Part shown: positions 1 to 8,139 of the stretch, piece by piece | Numbering within the stretch: position 1 is the first letter of the stretch | Layout of the letters: each line of letters begins with the position of its first letter | Origin: BRH-c25 sp029553855 | GTDB lineage: Bacteria > Bacillota > Clostridia > Lutisporales > Lutisporaceae | Assembly (NCBI GenBank): GCA_035375865.1 | Contig: DAOSQO010000009.1 | Location: forward strand, 1-26,971 | Direction: 5' to 3' | Length of the DNA stretch: 26,971 bases | Translations under genes and position numbers: made by a program | Notes under the pieces: generated by a model | What the model was told of the DNA's origin: nothing | Databases searched by the model: none | Seen by the model: only the letters and a program-made list of their open reading frames with translations

Positions 1-154
1 TCCCCACGCCGGTATTTGCGTTCCATATAGGTGCCCTGATATACTATGCAATTCTCCCCAAGGGAATCAACAAACTTGAGGGCTGTTGCGTCGCATCATT
101 CTCCAAATACGCAATAGTGTGAAAAAGCAGAAAGAACTGTCCCTATTGCTTTAT
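1..154. other. Window edge, no gene identified
   Basis: No recognisable gene. One plus-strand frame is open from base 3 to a TGA at 120-122 (39 codons). It could be the tail of a gene starting outside the window, but its translation resembles nothing I know. A 7-base inverted repeat (GCAATAG near 111, CTATTGC near 143) flanks about 25 bases here. I assign no function. Confidence 0.3.
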
Positions 155-196
155 GAAAAAAAGTGCCGCAACTGCTTTTCAGGCAGTTTGCGACAC
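155..196 (-). terminator. Intrinsic terminator of the small membrane protein gene
   Basis: On the minus strand the arm at 183-196 pairs with 163-175 as a 13-14 bp stem with a single bulge and a short loop. It is followed directly by a run of seven or more T. It lies just downstream of the stop codon at 201. Confidence 0.85.
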
Positions 197-200
197 TCCT

Positions 201-734
201 TCAGTCTTTATTTTCCATTATCTTTACGTGATATTTACCCACTTCCATCATAAACCTGTCCTTAAGCTCCTCGCTATTTTCTACGAAGGATAGCGGAACC
301 TTTTTTGCCCTGCTAAAGTTGATATCCAAATTAATATCTTCTTTATCTAAAGACATTTTTATGACCTCGTCAAAAGGAAGCTTAGGTTTTACACCCTTTA
401 CGGTATAGCCCTTGCTGTACCTCTGTTTAACAAAAGCATAGATAAGATAGCTGCCTTCTTCAACACAATGCATCGCGCAAAGGGCTACATCCTCAAACCT
501 AACAGTTGTCCTAGTAAAAGGCCTTACCACAACAAGCTTATTTTCATCAATTTTAATCTTCAACACCAGACCGCTGTATGCAAGAGGCGTGAACGCCAAA
601 AGCAATGCAATAAAAAAATAAGTAAAAAAACCTTTCGGTATAAATAAATATATAGTTAAAACTAATGCAATAATAACTGATAACACAATCAAAGGCCCCT
701 TTATAGCTGACCAGCGTCCCCTGTATTCAGTCAC
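201..734 (-). CDS. Small membrane protein, PH-like domain suspected
   Basis: A 177-residue protein of unknown function. Two hydrophobic segments (about residues 12-32 and 35-56) form a membrane hairpin at the N terminus. A roughly 120-residue soluble tail follows, beginning with beta-strand-like sequence (LKIKIDENKLVVVRPF). This layout resembles bacterial PH-like membrane proteins, but that is an inference from architecture, not a recognised signature. The start is GTG at 734, supported by an AAGGAGGAG ribosome binding site a few bases upstream. The gene follows the ATPase operon on the same strand. It has its own promoter (776-804) and a strong terminator, so it is probably an independent unit. 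A link with the ATPase is not shown by the sequence. Existence of the gene is well supported; the domain guess is weak. Confidence 0.8.
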   Translation of the reverse strand: MTEYRGRWSAIKGPLIVLSVIIALVLTIYLFIPKGFFTYFFIALLLAFTPLAYSGLVLKIKIDENKLVVVRPFTRTTVRFEDVALCAMHCVEEGSYLIYAFVKQRYSKGYTVKGVKPKLPFDEVIKMSLDKEDINLDINFSRAKKVPLSFVENSEELKDRFMMEVGKYHVKIMENKD

Positions 735-775
735 AGACTTCTCCTCCTTAGCAATTCGTCGGATATTTATATTCT

Positions 776-804
776 ATTATAAATAATCTAATCTGCTTAA
801 GCAA
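776..804 (-). promoter_or_regulatory. Sigma-A-type promoter of the small membrane protein gene
   Basis: On the minus strand, TTGCTT (799-804) and TATAAT (776-781) are separated by exactly 17 bases. The predicted transcript starts about 35 bases before the GTG start at 734. No strong terminator separates it from the ATPase operon, so read-through may add to its expression. Confidence 0.6.
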
Positions 805-838
805 GAAAAAAGGAGGAATAATGTCTTATTTGTCTGCC

Positions 839-1456
839 TTAATGCTTTTTTTCGCTCTTTTTCTTTACCACTTTCAACCTGAAAAAATCTTCCCTTTCAC
901 GCTCTTCCAACACTTCCGTAATTTTGACCACTATTTCCTCATATTTAGGTATCTGTATATTCTGCAGAGCATTAGCCCTTTTCTGCGTCTTTTTCACTTC
1001 CATAGCCAGCTTGTATACCGAATCTTCAATTTCGGAAAGCTCATAAAGCAGCAGCTTAACTTCATGAAATTTCTGCACAGCCACATCAAGGGCCGTATTG
1101 GTATTATAAAAGCTGTAGTAGTGAGAAAGCTTTTCTTCAATGTGTTTTATTTCGGGTATTTCAACCCCCATAATACTTCTGCTGATTACCTCGAATCCCG
1201 ACGCCTCAGATATTGACTGCGAAATCTGGTCCACATTGCTGATACCCATTGTTATGTTTGCAGTCTGCAGGGCTTCATAGGCATCATGGAACACTACGGC
1301 TACCTTTTCCTGAATTCCTTCGGACCGTTCAATAAGGCCCATCATAGTCATAATAAGCACGTTTCTTTTTTTATCCAACAGCTCAAAGCCTTTTTTTGAA
1401 AGCTCAAGGGAGTTTCTGGCAGCCATAAGACTTGTTTTAGTATAAGTTATATCCAT
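839..1456 (-). CDS. atpD: V/A-type ATP synthase subunit D (central shaft)
   Basis: This 205-residue protein is the central rotor shaft. Its coiled coil sits inside the A3B3 head and couples catalysis to the membrane ring. The typical start MDITYTKTSLMAARNSLELS is visible, followed by long amphipathic helices and a Lys-rich C terminus. The length is normal for the family. The frame is open upstream to 1513, but the ATG at 1456 is chosen because a strong GGAGGGAG sits just before it and because the family begins here. It starts 4 bases after the atpB stop, which indicates coupled translation. It is the last gene of the operon. I see only a weak hairpin after it, so termination there is uncertain. 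Confidence 0.93.
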   Translation of the reverse strand: MDITYTKTSLMAARNSLELSKKGFELLDKKRNVLIMTMMGLIERSEGIQEKVAVVFHDAYEALQTANITMGISNVDQISQSISEASGFEVISRSIMGVEIPEIKHIEEKLSHYYSFYNTNTALDVAVQKFHEVKLLLYELSEIEDSVYKLAMEVKKTQKRANALQNIQIPKYEEIVVKITEVLEEREREDFFRLKVVKKKSEKKH

Positions 1457-1460
1457 TATG

Positions 1461-2837
1461 TCACTCCCTCCTATAGTAATACTTCTCAAGCAGTTCCGGC
1501 TTGATCCTGTCAAGCTCTGCCCCCGGAAGTACCGTCAAAAGTTCCCACATAATATCTAATGTATCTTGCATGCTCCTGCTTTCGTCAAAGCTTTGATTAA
1601 GAAGCTTTTGCTCAAACTGCCTTCCAAACTCCATGTATTTTTTGTCTATTTCAGAAATGTCATCCTCGCCGATTACCTGCGCCAGCGATCTTACGTCCTG
1701 AACGTGGGAATATGCGGAAAATACTTGGTTTGCAACATCGGGATGGTCTTCCCTGGTATAACCCTCCCCTATACTTTCTTTTTGCAGCCTGGATAAGGAT
1801 GGTAGCACATTTACAGGCGGATAAATACTTTTCCGGTGGAGATCTCTGGAAAGTATAATCTGCCCTTCGGTTATAAACCCGGTAAGGTCAGGTATAGGGT
1901 GGGTTATGTCATCATTCGGCATTGTGAGAATAGGTATCTGGGTTATGCTTCCTTTAGAGTCCTTCAGTGTTCCCGCACGTTCATAAAGGCTTGCCAGGTC
2001 GGAATATAAATATCCCGGGTATCCTTTTCTGGAAGGTACCTCCTCCCGGGACGCGGAAAGCTCCCTCAAAGCCTCGCTGTAACTGGTCATATTGGTCATT
2101 ATTACAAGTATATGCATATTGTGTTCAAATGCCAAATATTCCGCTGCAGTCAGCGCGCATCGGGGCGTAGTAATCCTCTCCACAATAGGGTCGTCTGCTA
2201 AGTTTATATACATTACCACCCTATTCGTAACTCCCGACAGCTCAAAGCGCCTTCTAAAAAAATCAGCCTCGTCGTGCTTTATACCCATTGCGGCAAATAC
2301 AACCGCGAAACTGCCTTCATCGCCTCCTGAAATTCTCGATTGCTTAATAATCTGTGCCGCAAGTTCGTTATGGGGCAGTCCGTCTCCTGAAAAAAGCGGA
2401 AGCTTCTGACCCCTTACAAGGGTAATAAGGCCATCTATCGAGGAAATACCTGTTTCTATATAGTTTCTTGGGTACTTTCTTCCGACAGGGTTAATCGGAC
2501 GTCCGTTTATGTCATTCTTCCTGTCTGAATAGAAACCTGCTCCATCTATTGGTTCTCCGATACCGTTGAAGATCCTCCCTAATATATCCTTTGACAGGGA
2601 TATCTCCATCGGTTTTCCGGTAAAAGCAACGCTGGCATTATTAAGTGAAATGCCGGAGGTGCCTTCAAAAACCAGTATTATAACTTTATTACCGTCTATT
2701 TGGACTACCCTTCCTTTCTTATGCCCTCCCCCCTGCACTTCTATTTCCACTACTTCGCCAAATACAGCCTCTTCGACCCCTTCAAGTATTATAAGGGGCC
2801 CTTCCGCCTTTTGCAGCTTTAAATACCTTAGCGTCAT
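1461..2837 (-). CDS. atpB: V/A-type ATP synthase subunit B (non-catalytic)
   Basis: A 458-residue regulatory nucleotide-binding-fold subunit that alternates with A in the cytoplasmic hexamer. An N-terminal beta-barrel spans about residues 1-75 and the alpha/beta core follows. At the P-loop position it has FSGDGLPHNEL (149-159) rather than GxxxxGKT, which is diagnostic of the non-catalytic B subunit. The later segment SLSRLQKESIG carries the conserved arginine that reaches the catalytic interface. The ATG start overlaps the atpA stop by 4 bases (ATGA), the classic arrangement for coupled A:B synthesis. Length and motifs are complete, with nothing missing. Confidence 0.97.
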   Translation of the reverse strand: MTLRYLKLQKAEGPLIILEGVEEAVFGEVVEIEVQGGGHKKGRVVQIDGNKVIILVFEGTSGISLNNASVAFTGKPMEISLSKDILGRIFNGIGEPIDGAGFYSDRKNDINGRPINPVGRKYPRNYIETGISSIDGLITLVRGQKLPLFSGDGLPHNELAAQIIKQSRISGGDEGSFAVVFAAMGIKHDEADFFRRRFELSGVTNRVVMYINLADDPIVERITTPRCALTAAEYLAFEHNMHILVIMTNMTSYSEALRELSASREEVPSRKGYPGYLYSDLASLYERAGTLKDSKGSITQIPILTMPNDDITHPIPDLTGFITEGQIILSRDLHRKSIYPPVNVLPSLSRLQKESIGEGYTREDHPDVANQVFSAYSHVQDVRSLAQVIGEDDISEIDKKYMEFGRQFEQKLLNQSFDESRSMQDTLDIMWELLTVLPGAELDRIKPELLEKYYYRRE

Positions 2838-4618
2838 TGTCCCTTCACCTCTTTGCCGTACATGCTTTCTAAACCGTCATAGAAGTTGTCGATCTCTTTT
2901 ATCAATTCATCAAACATTTCAGGCTTATCTTCCGGAATATTATATTTCATAGTTGTAATTTTATAAAATAGTTCATCGTTCTTAACCTTTGAAATCGGGG
3001 CACCTATTTTAACGCATTTATATGCCCTATCATACACCCTGTCTATCACTCCAAGCATTTTATGCTGTTTTTTCAGTGACACATGGGCATCATTCTTATG
3101 GTAAGCATTTTGCTGAAGATAGCCTACTTTAATAACCCTGGCTATTTCAAGTATTAACCGCTGGTCATCGGGAAGTATATCCTCCCCCACCAACTTGACA
3201 ATTTCTATCAGCTTATCTTCCTCCTGAAGCAGCCTTAAGAGCTTTGCCCTAAGACTTAGCATATCGGGCGCTGCATTTTCTTCATACCAAGGGCTTAGAT
3301 CGGCTATATACCCGCTGTAGGATCGCAGCCAATTAATTGCGGGGTAATGTCTTTCATGGGCCAATGATTTGTCCAGGGCAAGGAATGTACTGACCACCCT
3401 TTTGGTATTCTGGGTGACAGGCTCCGAAAAATCTCCCCCTGCAGGTGATACCGCCCCTATTATTGTTATGGACCCGTCTCTCCCGCCCAGGGTCTCCACA
3501 TCTCCGGCTCTTTCATAAAACTGGGCAAGTCTTGAAGGAAGGTAGGCCGGATATCCTTCTTCCGCAGGCATTTCTTCAAGTCTCCCGGATATCTCCCTTA
3601 ATGCTTCGGCCCATCTGGAGGTAGAGTCGGCCATTATCGCTATGTTATAGCCCATGTCCCTGAAATACTCGGCTATAGTTATTCCTGTGTATATTGACGC
3701 TTCCCTTGCTGCAACGGGCATATTGGATGTATTGGCTATAAGCACCGTCCTTTCCATAATGGATTTCCCGCTTCGGGGGTCGCTTATACCGGGAAAATCC
3801 TCAAGCACCTCTGTCATTTCATTTCCTCTTTCTCCAACACCAATGTAGATTATTATATCTGCATCGCTCCATTTGGCAAGCTGGTGCTGAGTTATGGTTT
3901 TTCCTGTGCCGAATCCTCCCGGAATAGCCGCTGTACCGCCTTTTGCCAAAGGAAAAAATGAGTCTATTACCCTTTGCCCTGTAATAAGGGGTTTTCCTAT
4001 GGAATTTCTTCGGCTGACGGGGCGGGCATTTCTTACAGGCCACAGCTGATACATTTTCAATTCATAAAACCCCTGTCCGCTTTCCAGCTTGACCAGCACA
4101 TGTTCAATATTATAGCTTCCATTCTTTTCTGCAAAAACTACCTTCCCTTCTGCATCCGGAGGAACCATCAATCTATGTTCCACAATTGCTGTCTCCTGGA
4201 CTTTCGCATATATGCTCCCTGCCGAAAGCACATCCCCGACCCTTACAAGCACTTCCGCATCCCAAATTTTCTCCTCATCAATAGAGACCATTCCGACTCC
4301 CTCAGGGATAAACGCTTTGCTTTCTTCATACATTTTTTGCAGTGGGCGCTGGATTCCGTCAAATATATTTTTTATTATTCCGGGCCCTAACTTTACCGAT
4401 AAAGGTCTCCCCGTAGGTACTATCCTCTCCCCTCGTGCAAGCCCTGCAGTCTCTTCATATACCTGTACGGTCGCGGTCTCCCTTTCAACAGAAATCACCT
4501 CTCCTATAAGCTGCTTGTTCCCCACCAGCACCATTTCCCTCATCTTAAGGTTTTCAGCGCCGCTAACTCGCACTACGGGGCCATTTATGTATGTAATTTT
4601 TCCGCTTTTTTCATCCAT
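2834..4618 (-). CDS. atpA: V/A-type ATP synthase subunit A (catalytic)
   Basis: A 594-residue catalytic subunit that hydrolyses or makes ATP at the A/B interface. The N-terminal barrel ends near residue 75. The non-homologous insert typical of V/A-type A subunits (absent from F-type beta) spans about 115-190. The P-loop GGFGTGKT is at 234-241, and YIGVGERGNEMTE carries the conserved glutamate. The usual P-loop is GPFGSGKT, so the Pro-to-Gly and Ser-to-Thr changes are mild variants. A TTG farther upstream (4636) is in frame, but the ATG at 4618 lies behind a GAGGTG site and 4 bases after the atpE stop. It also gives the expected N terminus MDEKSGKITYINGPVV. Confidence 0.97.
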   Translation of the reverse strand: MDEKSGKITYINGPVVRVSGAENLKMREMVLVGNKQLIGEVISVERETATVQVYEETAGLARGERIVPTGRPLSVKLGPGIIKNIFDGIQRPLQKMYEESKAFIPEGVGMVSIDEEKIWDAEVLVRVGDVLSAGSIYAKVQETAIVEHRLMVPPDAEGKVVFAEKNGSYNIEHVLVKLESGQGFYELKMYQLWPVRNARPVSRRNSIGKPLITGQRVIDSFFPLAKGGTAAIPGGFGTGKTITQHQLAKWSDADIIIYIGVGERGNEMTEVLEDFPGISDPRSGKSIMERTVLIANTSNMPVAAREASIYTGITIAEYFRDMGYNIAIMADSTSRWAEALREISGRLEEMPAEEGYPAYLPSRLAQFYERAGDVETLGGRDGSITIIGAVSPAGGDFSEPVTQNTKRVVSTFLALDKSLAHERHYPAINWLRSYSGYIADLSPWYEENAAPDMLSLRAKLLRLLQEEDKLIEIVKLVGEDILPDDQRLILEIARVIKVGYLQQNAYHKNDAHVSLKKQHKMLGVIDRVYDRAYKCVKIGAPISKVKNDELFYKITTMKYNIPEDKPEMFDELIKEIDNFYDGLESMYGKEVKGQ

Positions 4619-4622
4619 TACC

Positions 4623-5249
4623 CTACACCTCGTCAAATCTGCGGGATATACTGTTTCCTATCAGCTCACGCTTTTCTTCAATCAAGGATTTTAATGTGTA
4701 GTCGATTTGAATTTCATGCTTGCTATCCTCTGCATAAAATCCCCCAATAATATTTTGTTCCGCTTCCTTCATCTGACACCTGCCGTTAAGTTTTCCGGAG
4801 GCTATATCCTGTCTGATGAACCCGCTTAGCTCTTCTAGATCCCTTTTTGTAAAATATAGCTCTATTAAATTGGCATTTTCAAAAACCTCAGCTGTCTTGC
4901 GAAGACTTTTTGAAAGATATTCCCTATAACCCTCTTCCGACACATAGTCCCCGGCCTCCCGCACTATCAGCCCTATTATTTGGTCGATAAACTGCTGTTT
5001 CTTAATTAGCAGCTGATGATAACCCTTTACCCGTACTTTTTCAACAAGCTGCTTTTTCTCTTTTTCCGCTTTTTTCTCCGCCTCTTCTGCGATACGGCTT
5101 TTCTCGTCCCCTATTTCCCGTATAAGCCTGCTTTTTTCCCGCTCAAAATTTCTTGCTGTCTGATTTTTCTTTTCGGAAGCAGATTCTTTTATATCTCTGA
5201 ATATTATGCTTCTGAAAAGTTCTATTTTATCTTTAACCGAAACTGTCAA
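4623..5249 (-). CDS. atpE: V/A-type ATP synthase subunit E (peripheral stalk)
   Basis: A 208-residue peripheral stalk subunit. Residues about 15-85 are a highly charged coiled coil rich in Lys and Glu. The C-terminal part is a mixed alpha/beta domain with the family-typical segment AEQNIIGGFYAED, which binds the top of the A3B3 head. The start is a TTG at 5249. A GAGGTG site overlapping the atpF stop codon lies 7 bases before it, and no ATG or GTG exists in frame nearby. The rare start codon is notable for a subunit needed in two to three copies per complex. It sits between atpF (11-base gap) and atpA (4-base gap). Confidence 0.92.
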   Translation of the reverse strand: MTVSVKDKIELFRSIIFRDIKESASEKKNQTARNFEREKSRLIREIGDEKSRIAEEAEKKAEKEKKQLVEKVRVKGYHQLLIKKQQFIDQIIGLIVREAGDYVSEEGYREYLSKSLRKTAEVFENANLIELYFTKRDLEELSGFIRQDIASGKLNGRCQMKEAEQNIIGGFYAEDSKHEIQIDYTLKSLIEEKRELIGNSISRRFDEV

Positions 5250-5260
5250 AGCTTGTCACC

Positions 5261-5569
5261 TCAAATTTTCAACCCTATAGACTCTTTAATATAGTTGGTT
5301 ATATAATCACTTCTGCGTCTCTCCCCATGCCTGTCGGGCACAATTGTAACAATTGGCCCGGTCATATCCAGCCTTAATGTCTTGATCTCTTCCGGAATTT
5401 TTTCCGCCAATAGTTCAGTAACCAGCAGCACCCCAATATCCTTACTGCTGCACGCTTCATGCAAGGCGGCAAGTATCTCGTCCTTTTCGTGGACTACTAT
5501 CCCCTTTATCCCTGCAAGCCTCATCCCCGTCAGGGTATCCACATTGTCGCTTAACAAAAAAAACTTCAC
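5261..5569 (-). CDS. atpF: V/A-type ATP synthase subunit F (central rotor)
   Basis: A small Rossmann-like subunit (102 residues) bound to shaft subunit D in the central rotor. MKFFLLSDNVDTLTGMRLAG matches the family N terminus, where an early acidic residue is followed by GFRLAG-like sequence. The later TGPIVTIVPDRHGE is also typical. The start is GTG at 5569, with AAAGGAT about 9 bases upstream. An ATG nearby is out of frame and runs into TGA. It lies 42 bases after atpK and 11 bases before atpE. Subunit identity rests on size, fold pattern and operon position. Confidence 0.9.
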   Translation of the reverse strand: MKFFLLSDNVDTLTGMRLAGIKGIVVHEKDEILAALHEACSSKDIGVLLVTELLAEKIPEEIKTLRLDMTGPIVTIVPDRHGERRRSDYITNYIKESIGLKI

Positions 5570-5611
5570 ACTATCAACATCCTTTATGTGTTACCAACCC
5601 TCACTTTTATT

Positions 5612-6031
5612 TCAGAACCTTCCCAGTATCATTATTGAAACAATTAATCCATAGATTGCTATGCCCTCTGCTAAGCCGACAAATATCAGGGTTTTTCCAA
5701 GTATCCTCGGGTCTTCCGATACAGCCCCCAATGCTGAAGAGCCCACTGCACCGACTGCATATCCGGCCCCAATTGTAGCCAGCCCCGTAGAAAGGCCTGC
5801 GGCTATAAAACCCATTCCGGAGGCGGAGCTGCCTTCCTGTGCCGCATGTACGATGTCAGGAACAAGAATGAATAGAAACAGGGTTATCAGGAACACATAA
5901 GAAGCTATATTTATCCCTAGAATATTCCTGATCTTTCTTTTATTCATCTCTCCCTCCGTGCGGTAAATTATTATCCCCAAACCTATTGTAAATACAACTA
6001 TTCCAACTGCAATCCCTAATATTATTTGCAT
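5612..6031 (-). CDS. atpK: V/A-type ATP synthase subunit K (proteolipid ring)
   Basis: A 139-residue membrane rotor-ring subunit with four predicted helices (about 1-23, 38-63, 72-98, 112-137). The last two form the standard proteolipid hairpin with Gly-rich packing sequence and the ion-binding glutamate E122 in GLAEGIAIYGL. The first two helices have no carboxylate in the usual place, so there is one ion-binding site per four helices. The PxxTQ-type context that accompanies Na+ coordination in Enterococcus-like rings is absent, which suggests H+ transport (inference). The ATG start has a near-perfect AGGAGG, the best ribosome binding site in the operon. A 125-base gap separates it from atpI, consistent with high translation of the ring subunit. 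Confidence 0.94.
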   Translation of the reverse strand: MQIILGIAVGIVVFTIGLGIIIYRTEGEMNKRKIRNILGINIASYVFLITLFLFILVPDIVHAAQEGSSASGMGFIAAGLSTGLATIGAGYAVGAVGSSALGAVSEDPRILGKTLIFVGLAEGIAIYGLIVSIMILGRF

Positions 6032-6156
6032 TTTTATGCCTCCTGATAATAATGATTTATTCCTGCTTAACAGGCAACACTATTCTTCCCTTCAACAGAG
6101 CAGTTGTTAACCGCTTCCTATATTCCGGATTCCCACACCTTGCCTGATATTAGAAG

Positions 6157-8139
6157 CTAATGGCCGGCAGCCTTATCCCCTTCATTAAACAGGCTTGCCG
6201 GTCTATACTCAATCCCATAGCCTGAGTAATATCTGCTGAATAACTCATAATATTCAAGTCTGAGACTTTGTATAAAAACAATAAGTCCTTCCAGCCCTAT
6301 GATAATAATGTTTCCAATCACAAGGACTATGATGCCTCCCCCCTTAGAGTTCATCATCCCCGCCATAGTGGCGAAAGCAATATACAATCCTGCATGGTTA
6401 AGTGCAAAAGCGCCCACCCTGACAAAGGATATTATATTTGATGCAACTGAAAGTACAGTCTCTACCATCCCGAAACCGGCCTCTATATAATAATTCCCCG
6501 GGGACTCCTCGTGGAGCCTGTGTCCTGTAATGATACCAGCCAATGGCCTTTTAAACACCATGACAAGCAATAGCACTGCCATTATTCCTAAAAGCAGACC
6601 TATGCTGACAGTTAGCCTGCCCGTAACTTTCCCCAATATGCTGATTATCAGAGTCAGAAAAAAAAGAAAACCTGCCAGTCCTTCGCGGCCAAACAACCCT
6701 TCCTCTATGTCTTTGGAGTTATAATGGTTTGCCAAACCATACACATAGCTTATGGTAATAAACATTACGCCCAATACCAAAGCACCTGCAAGCATTGTAT
6801 TAATATTTGCCATGGGTCTTATTACCAATGGCTCTATCAGTTCCTCAGACCCAAAAACACTTCCATACAATACTCCAAATATCATAGAGCTTACCCCAAG
6901 CCTTGCCAATATTCCTCCAAAGTCTTTACTTGTCGTCTTATAGCTTATAATTAAGCCACCCAATAGAATAATAAATCCCTGCCCTAAGTCCCCAAACATT
7001 GCCCCAAAGAGTAATAAATACGAGGCTGCGAAAAATGGTGTAGGATCCTTCTCTCCGTAATTAGGCATGCCATACATGCTTATAAGCAACTCAAAAGGTT
7101 TGAATATCAGATTGTTTTTCATCTTTGTGGGAGGAACCTGCCCATTCCTGCGATTTTCAACATTGTCGGCTATGAACAATATGCTGTCACCGAAGTATTG
7201 CCTGAGTTCTTTATTAATTCTGCCGCATTCACTTTCGGGTACAAATCCTATCATAAAAAACATGCTTTGCCCCAAAGCAGTTTCCTCTCTCACCTTTTCC
7301 GCCTTTTTTTCCAGTTCAAGCAATGTATATGCCCTTCCTGCCATATTGCTGTACTTTTTACCAAGATCTATAATGGACTTCTCCAGCTCCTCAACCTGCC
7401 TTTTTTCTTCCTGTATCCTTTCCTGCATCTGCTTTATTACAGCCTTTATTGTTCCGCAGTATTTTCTGGGCAGTTCAAGTTCCCTGCAATTTAAAGATGC
7501 AAAAATCCTTTCGGCATCCTCCTCCAGGCTCTTGGGGGTAACTGCGGCAATTACAGCATCTCCTTCCTCAACCGATATAAAATAAACCGCGGAGGGTACA
7601 TTTTCAATGTTAAGCTTCAGCTTATTCAGGTTATCTTTGGGGAGTACAAACAGTTTGAATCTTAAAAAGTGCATATTATTTATATCTTCTATTCTTAATT
7701 CTGTGTCCTTAAGATACCCCAGATTGTCCAGATAGTATTGAAGTCTCCCGATATTGGCTGTCCTTTCCCTGATATCTTCGGAAATACCCCTGAAGCTGTC
7801 GTATACCCCTCTTAATTCTTTCATTATGCCTTCAAAATCATCTCCAATGCTTAAATACGCCTTGTTTATATCAGTCCCAAGGCTGAAAAGCTTCTGAAAG
7901 AACTTTATCACTGCTTCATCCGCGGAAAAATCCTTTTTGCTGACATATGGCCTGAGCTGTGCCAACTCCTTTAGAGCATTCATATTCTCCCGGGAAGCTG
8001 AAAGATTCAGACTATTGGTGTTCAACTCTGATAAAGCATTTAGCATTTGGATGCTGCCGTTTATCACAACCATTCGCGAAACCCTGTCCAAATCCTTATA
8101 CTCCCCTATTATACAGACTGTTTTCATTTTCTCTATCAA
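6157..8139 (-). CDS. atpI: V/A-type ATP synthase subunit I (stator, ion channel)
   Basis: A 660-residue stator subunit. The soluble N-terminal half (about 1-360) contains long coiled coils that bind the peripheral stalks. The C-terminal half has about eight membrane helices that form the ion half-channels. Key segments are SFVRVGAFALNHAGLY, with the putative essential arginine, and FIQSLRLEYYE near the C terminus, where a Gln and an Arg three residues apart (about Q624 and R627) match the family pattern. The start is taken as TTG at 8139, giving MIEKMKTV. GGGAGG lies 9 bases upstream and the family usually begins this way. The GTG at 8157 lacks a site. This start lies inside the end of atpC, a 44-base overlap. 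Confidence 0.93.
   Translation of the reverse strand: MIEKMKTVCIIGEYKDLDRVSRMVVINGSIQMLNALSELNTNSLNLSASRENMNALKELAQLRPYVSKKDFSADEAVIKFFQKLFSLGTDINKAYLSIGDDFEGIMKELRGVYDSFRGISEDIRERTANIGRLQYYLDNLGYLKDTELRIEDINNMHFLRFKLFVLPKDNLNKLKLNIENVPSAVYFISVEEGDAVIAAVTPKSLEEDAERIFASLNCRELELPRKYCGTIKAVIKQMQERIQEEKRQVEELEKSIIDLGKKYSNMAGRAYTLLELEKKAEKVREETALGQSMFFMIGFVPESECGRINKELRQYFGDSILFIADNVENRRNGQVPPTKMKNNLIFKPFELLISMYGMPNYGEKDPTPFFAASYLLLFGAMFGDLGQGFIILLGGLIISYKTTSKDFGGILARLGVSSMIFGVLYGSVFGSEELIEPLVIRPMANINTMLAGALVLGVMFITISYVYGLANHYNSKDIEEGLFGREGLAGFLFFLTLIISILGKVTGRLTVSIGLLLGIMAVLLLVMVFKRPLAGIITGHRLHEESPGNYYIEAGFGMVETVLSVASNIISFVRVGAFALNHAGLYIAFATMAGMMNSKGGGIIVLVIGNIIIIGLEGLIVFIQSLRLEYYELFSRYYSGYGIEYRPASLFNEGDKAAGH

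Noticed and set aside
121..150. GGGACAGTTCTTT-like sequence resembling dispersed clostridial repeats, with a loosely similar stretch near 9985-10000
   Set aside because: The shared core is too short and imperfect within this window to call a repeat family.
821..1216. Plus-strand ORF of 131 codons behind a good AGGAGG site, antisense to atpD
   Set aside because: Its Phe/Leu-rich translation is what the opposite strand of a Lys-rich coiled coil gives. The atpD gene is certain, and the AGGAGG is likely chance in a purine run.
1457..1513. Longer atpD start (19 extra residues)
   Set aside because: The extension lies inside atpB and lacks a ribosome binding site; the ATG at 1456 fits the family N terminus.
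4212..4694. Plus-strand ORF of 160 codons opposite atpA and atpE
   Set aside because: Shadow of certain genes, with Ser/Pro-rich low-information sequence and no ribosome binding site.
7067..7585. Plus-strand ORF of 172 codons opposite atpI
   Set aside because: Shadow ORF over a well-supported gene; no family resemblance.
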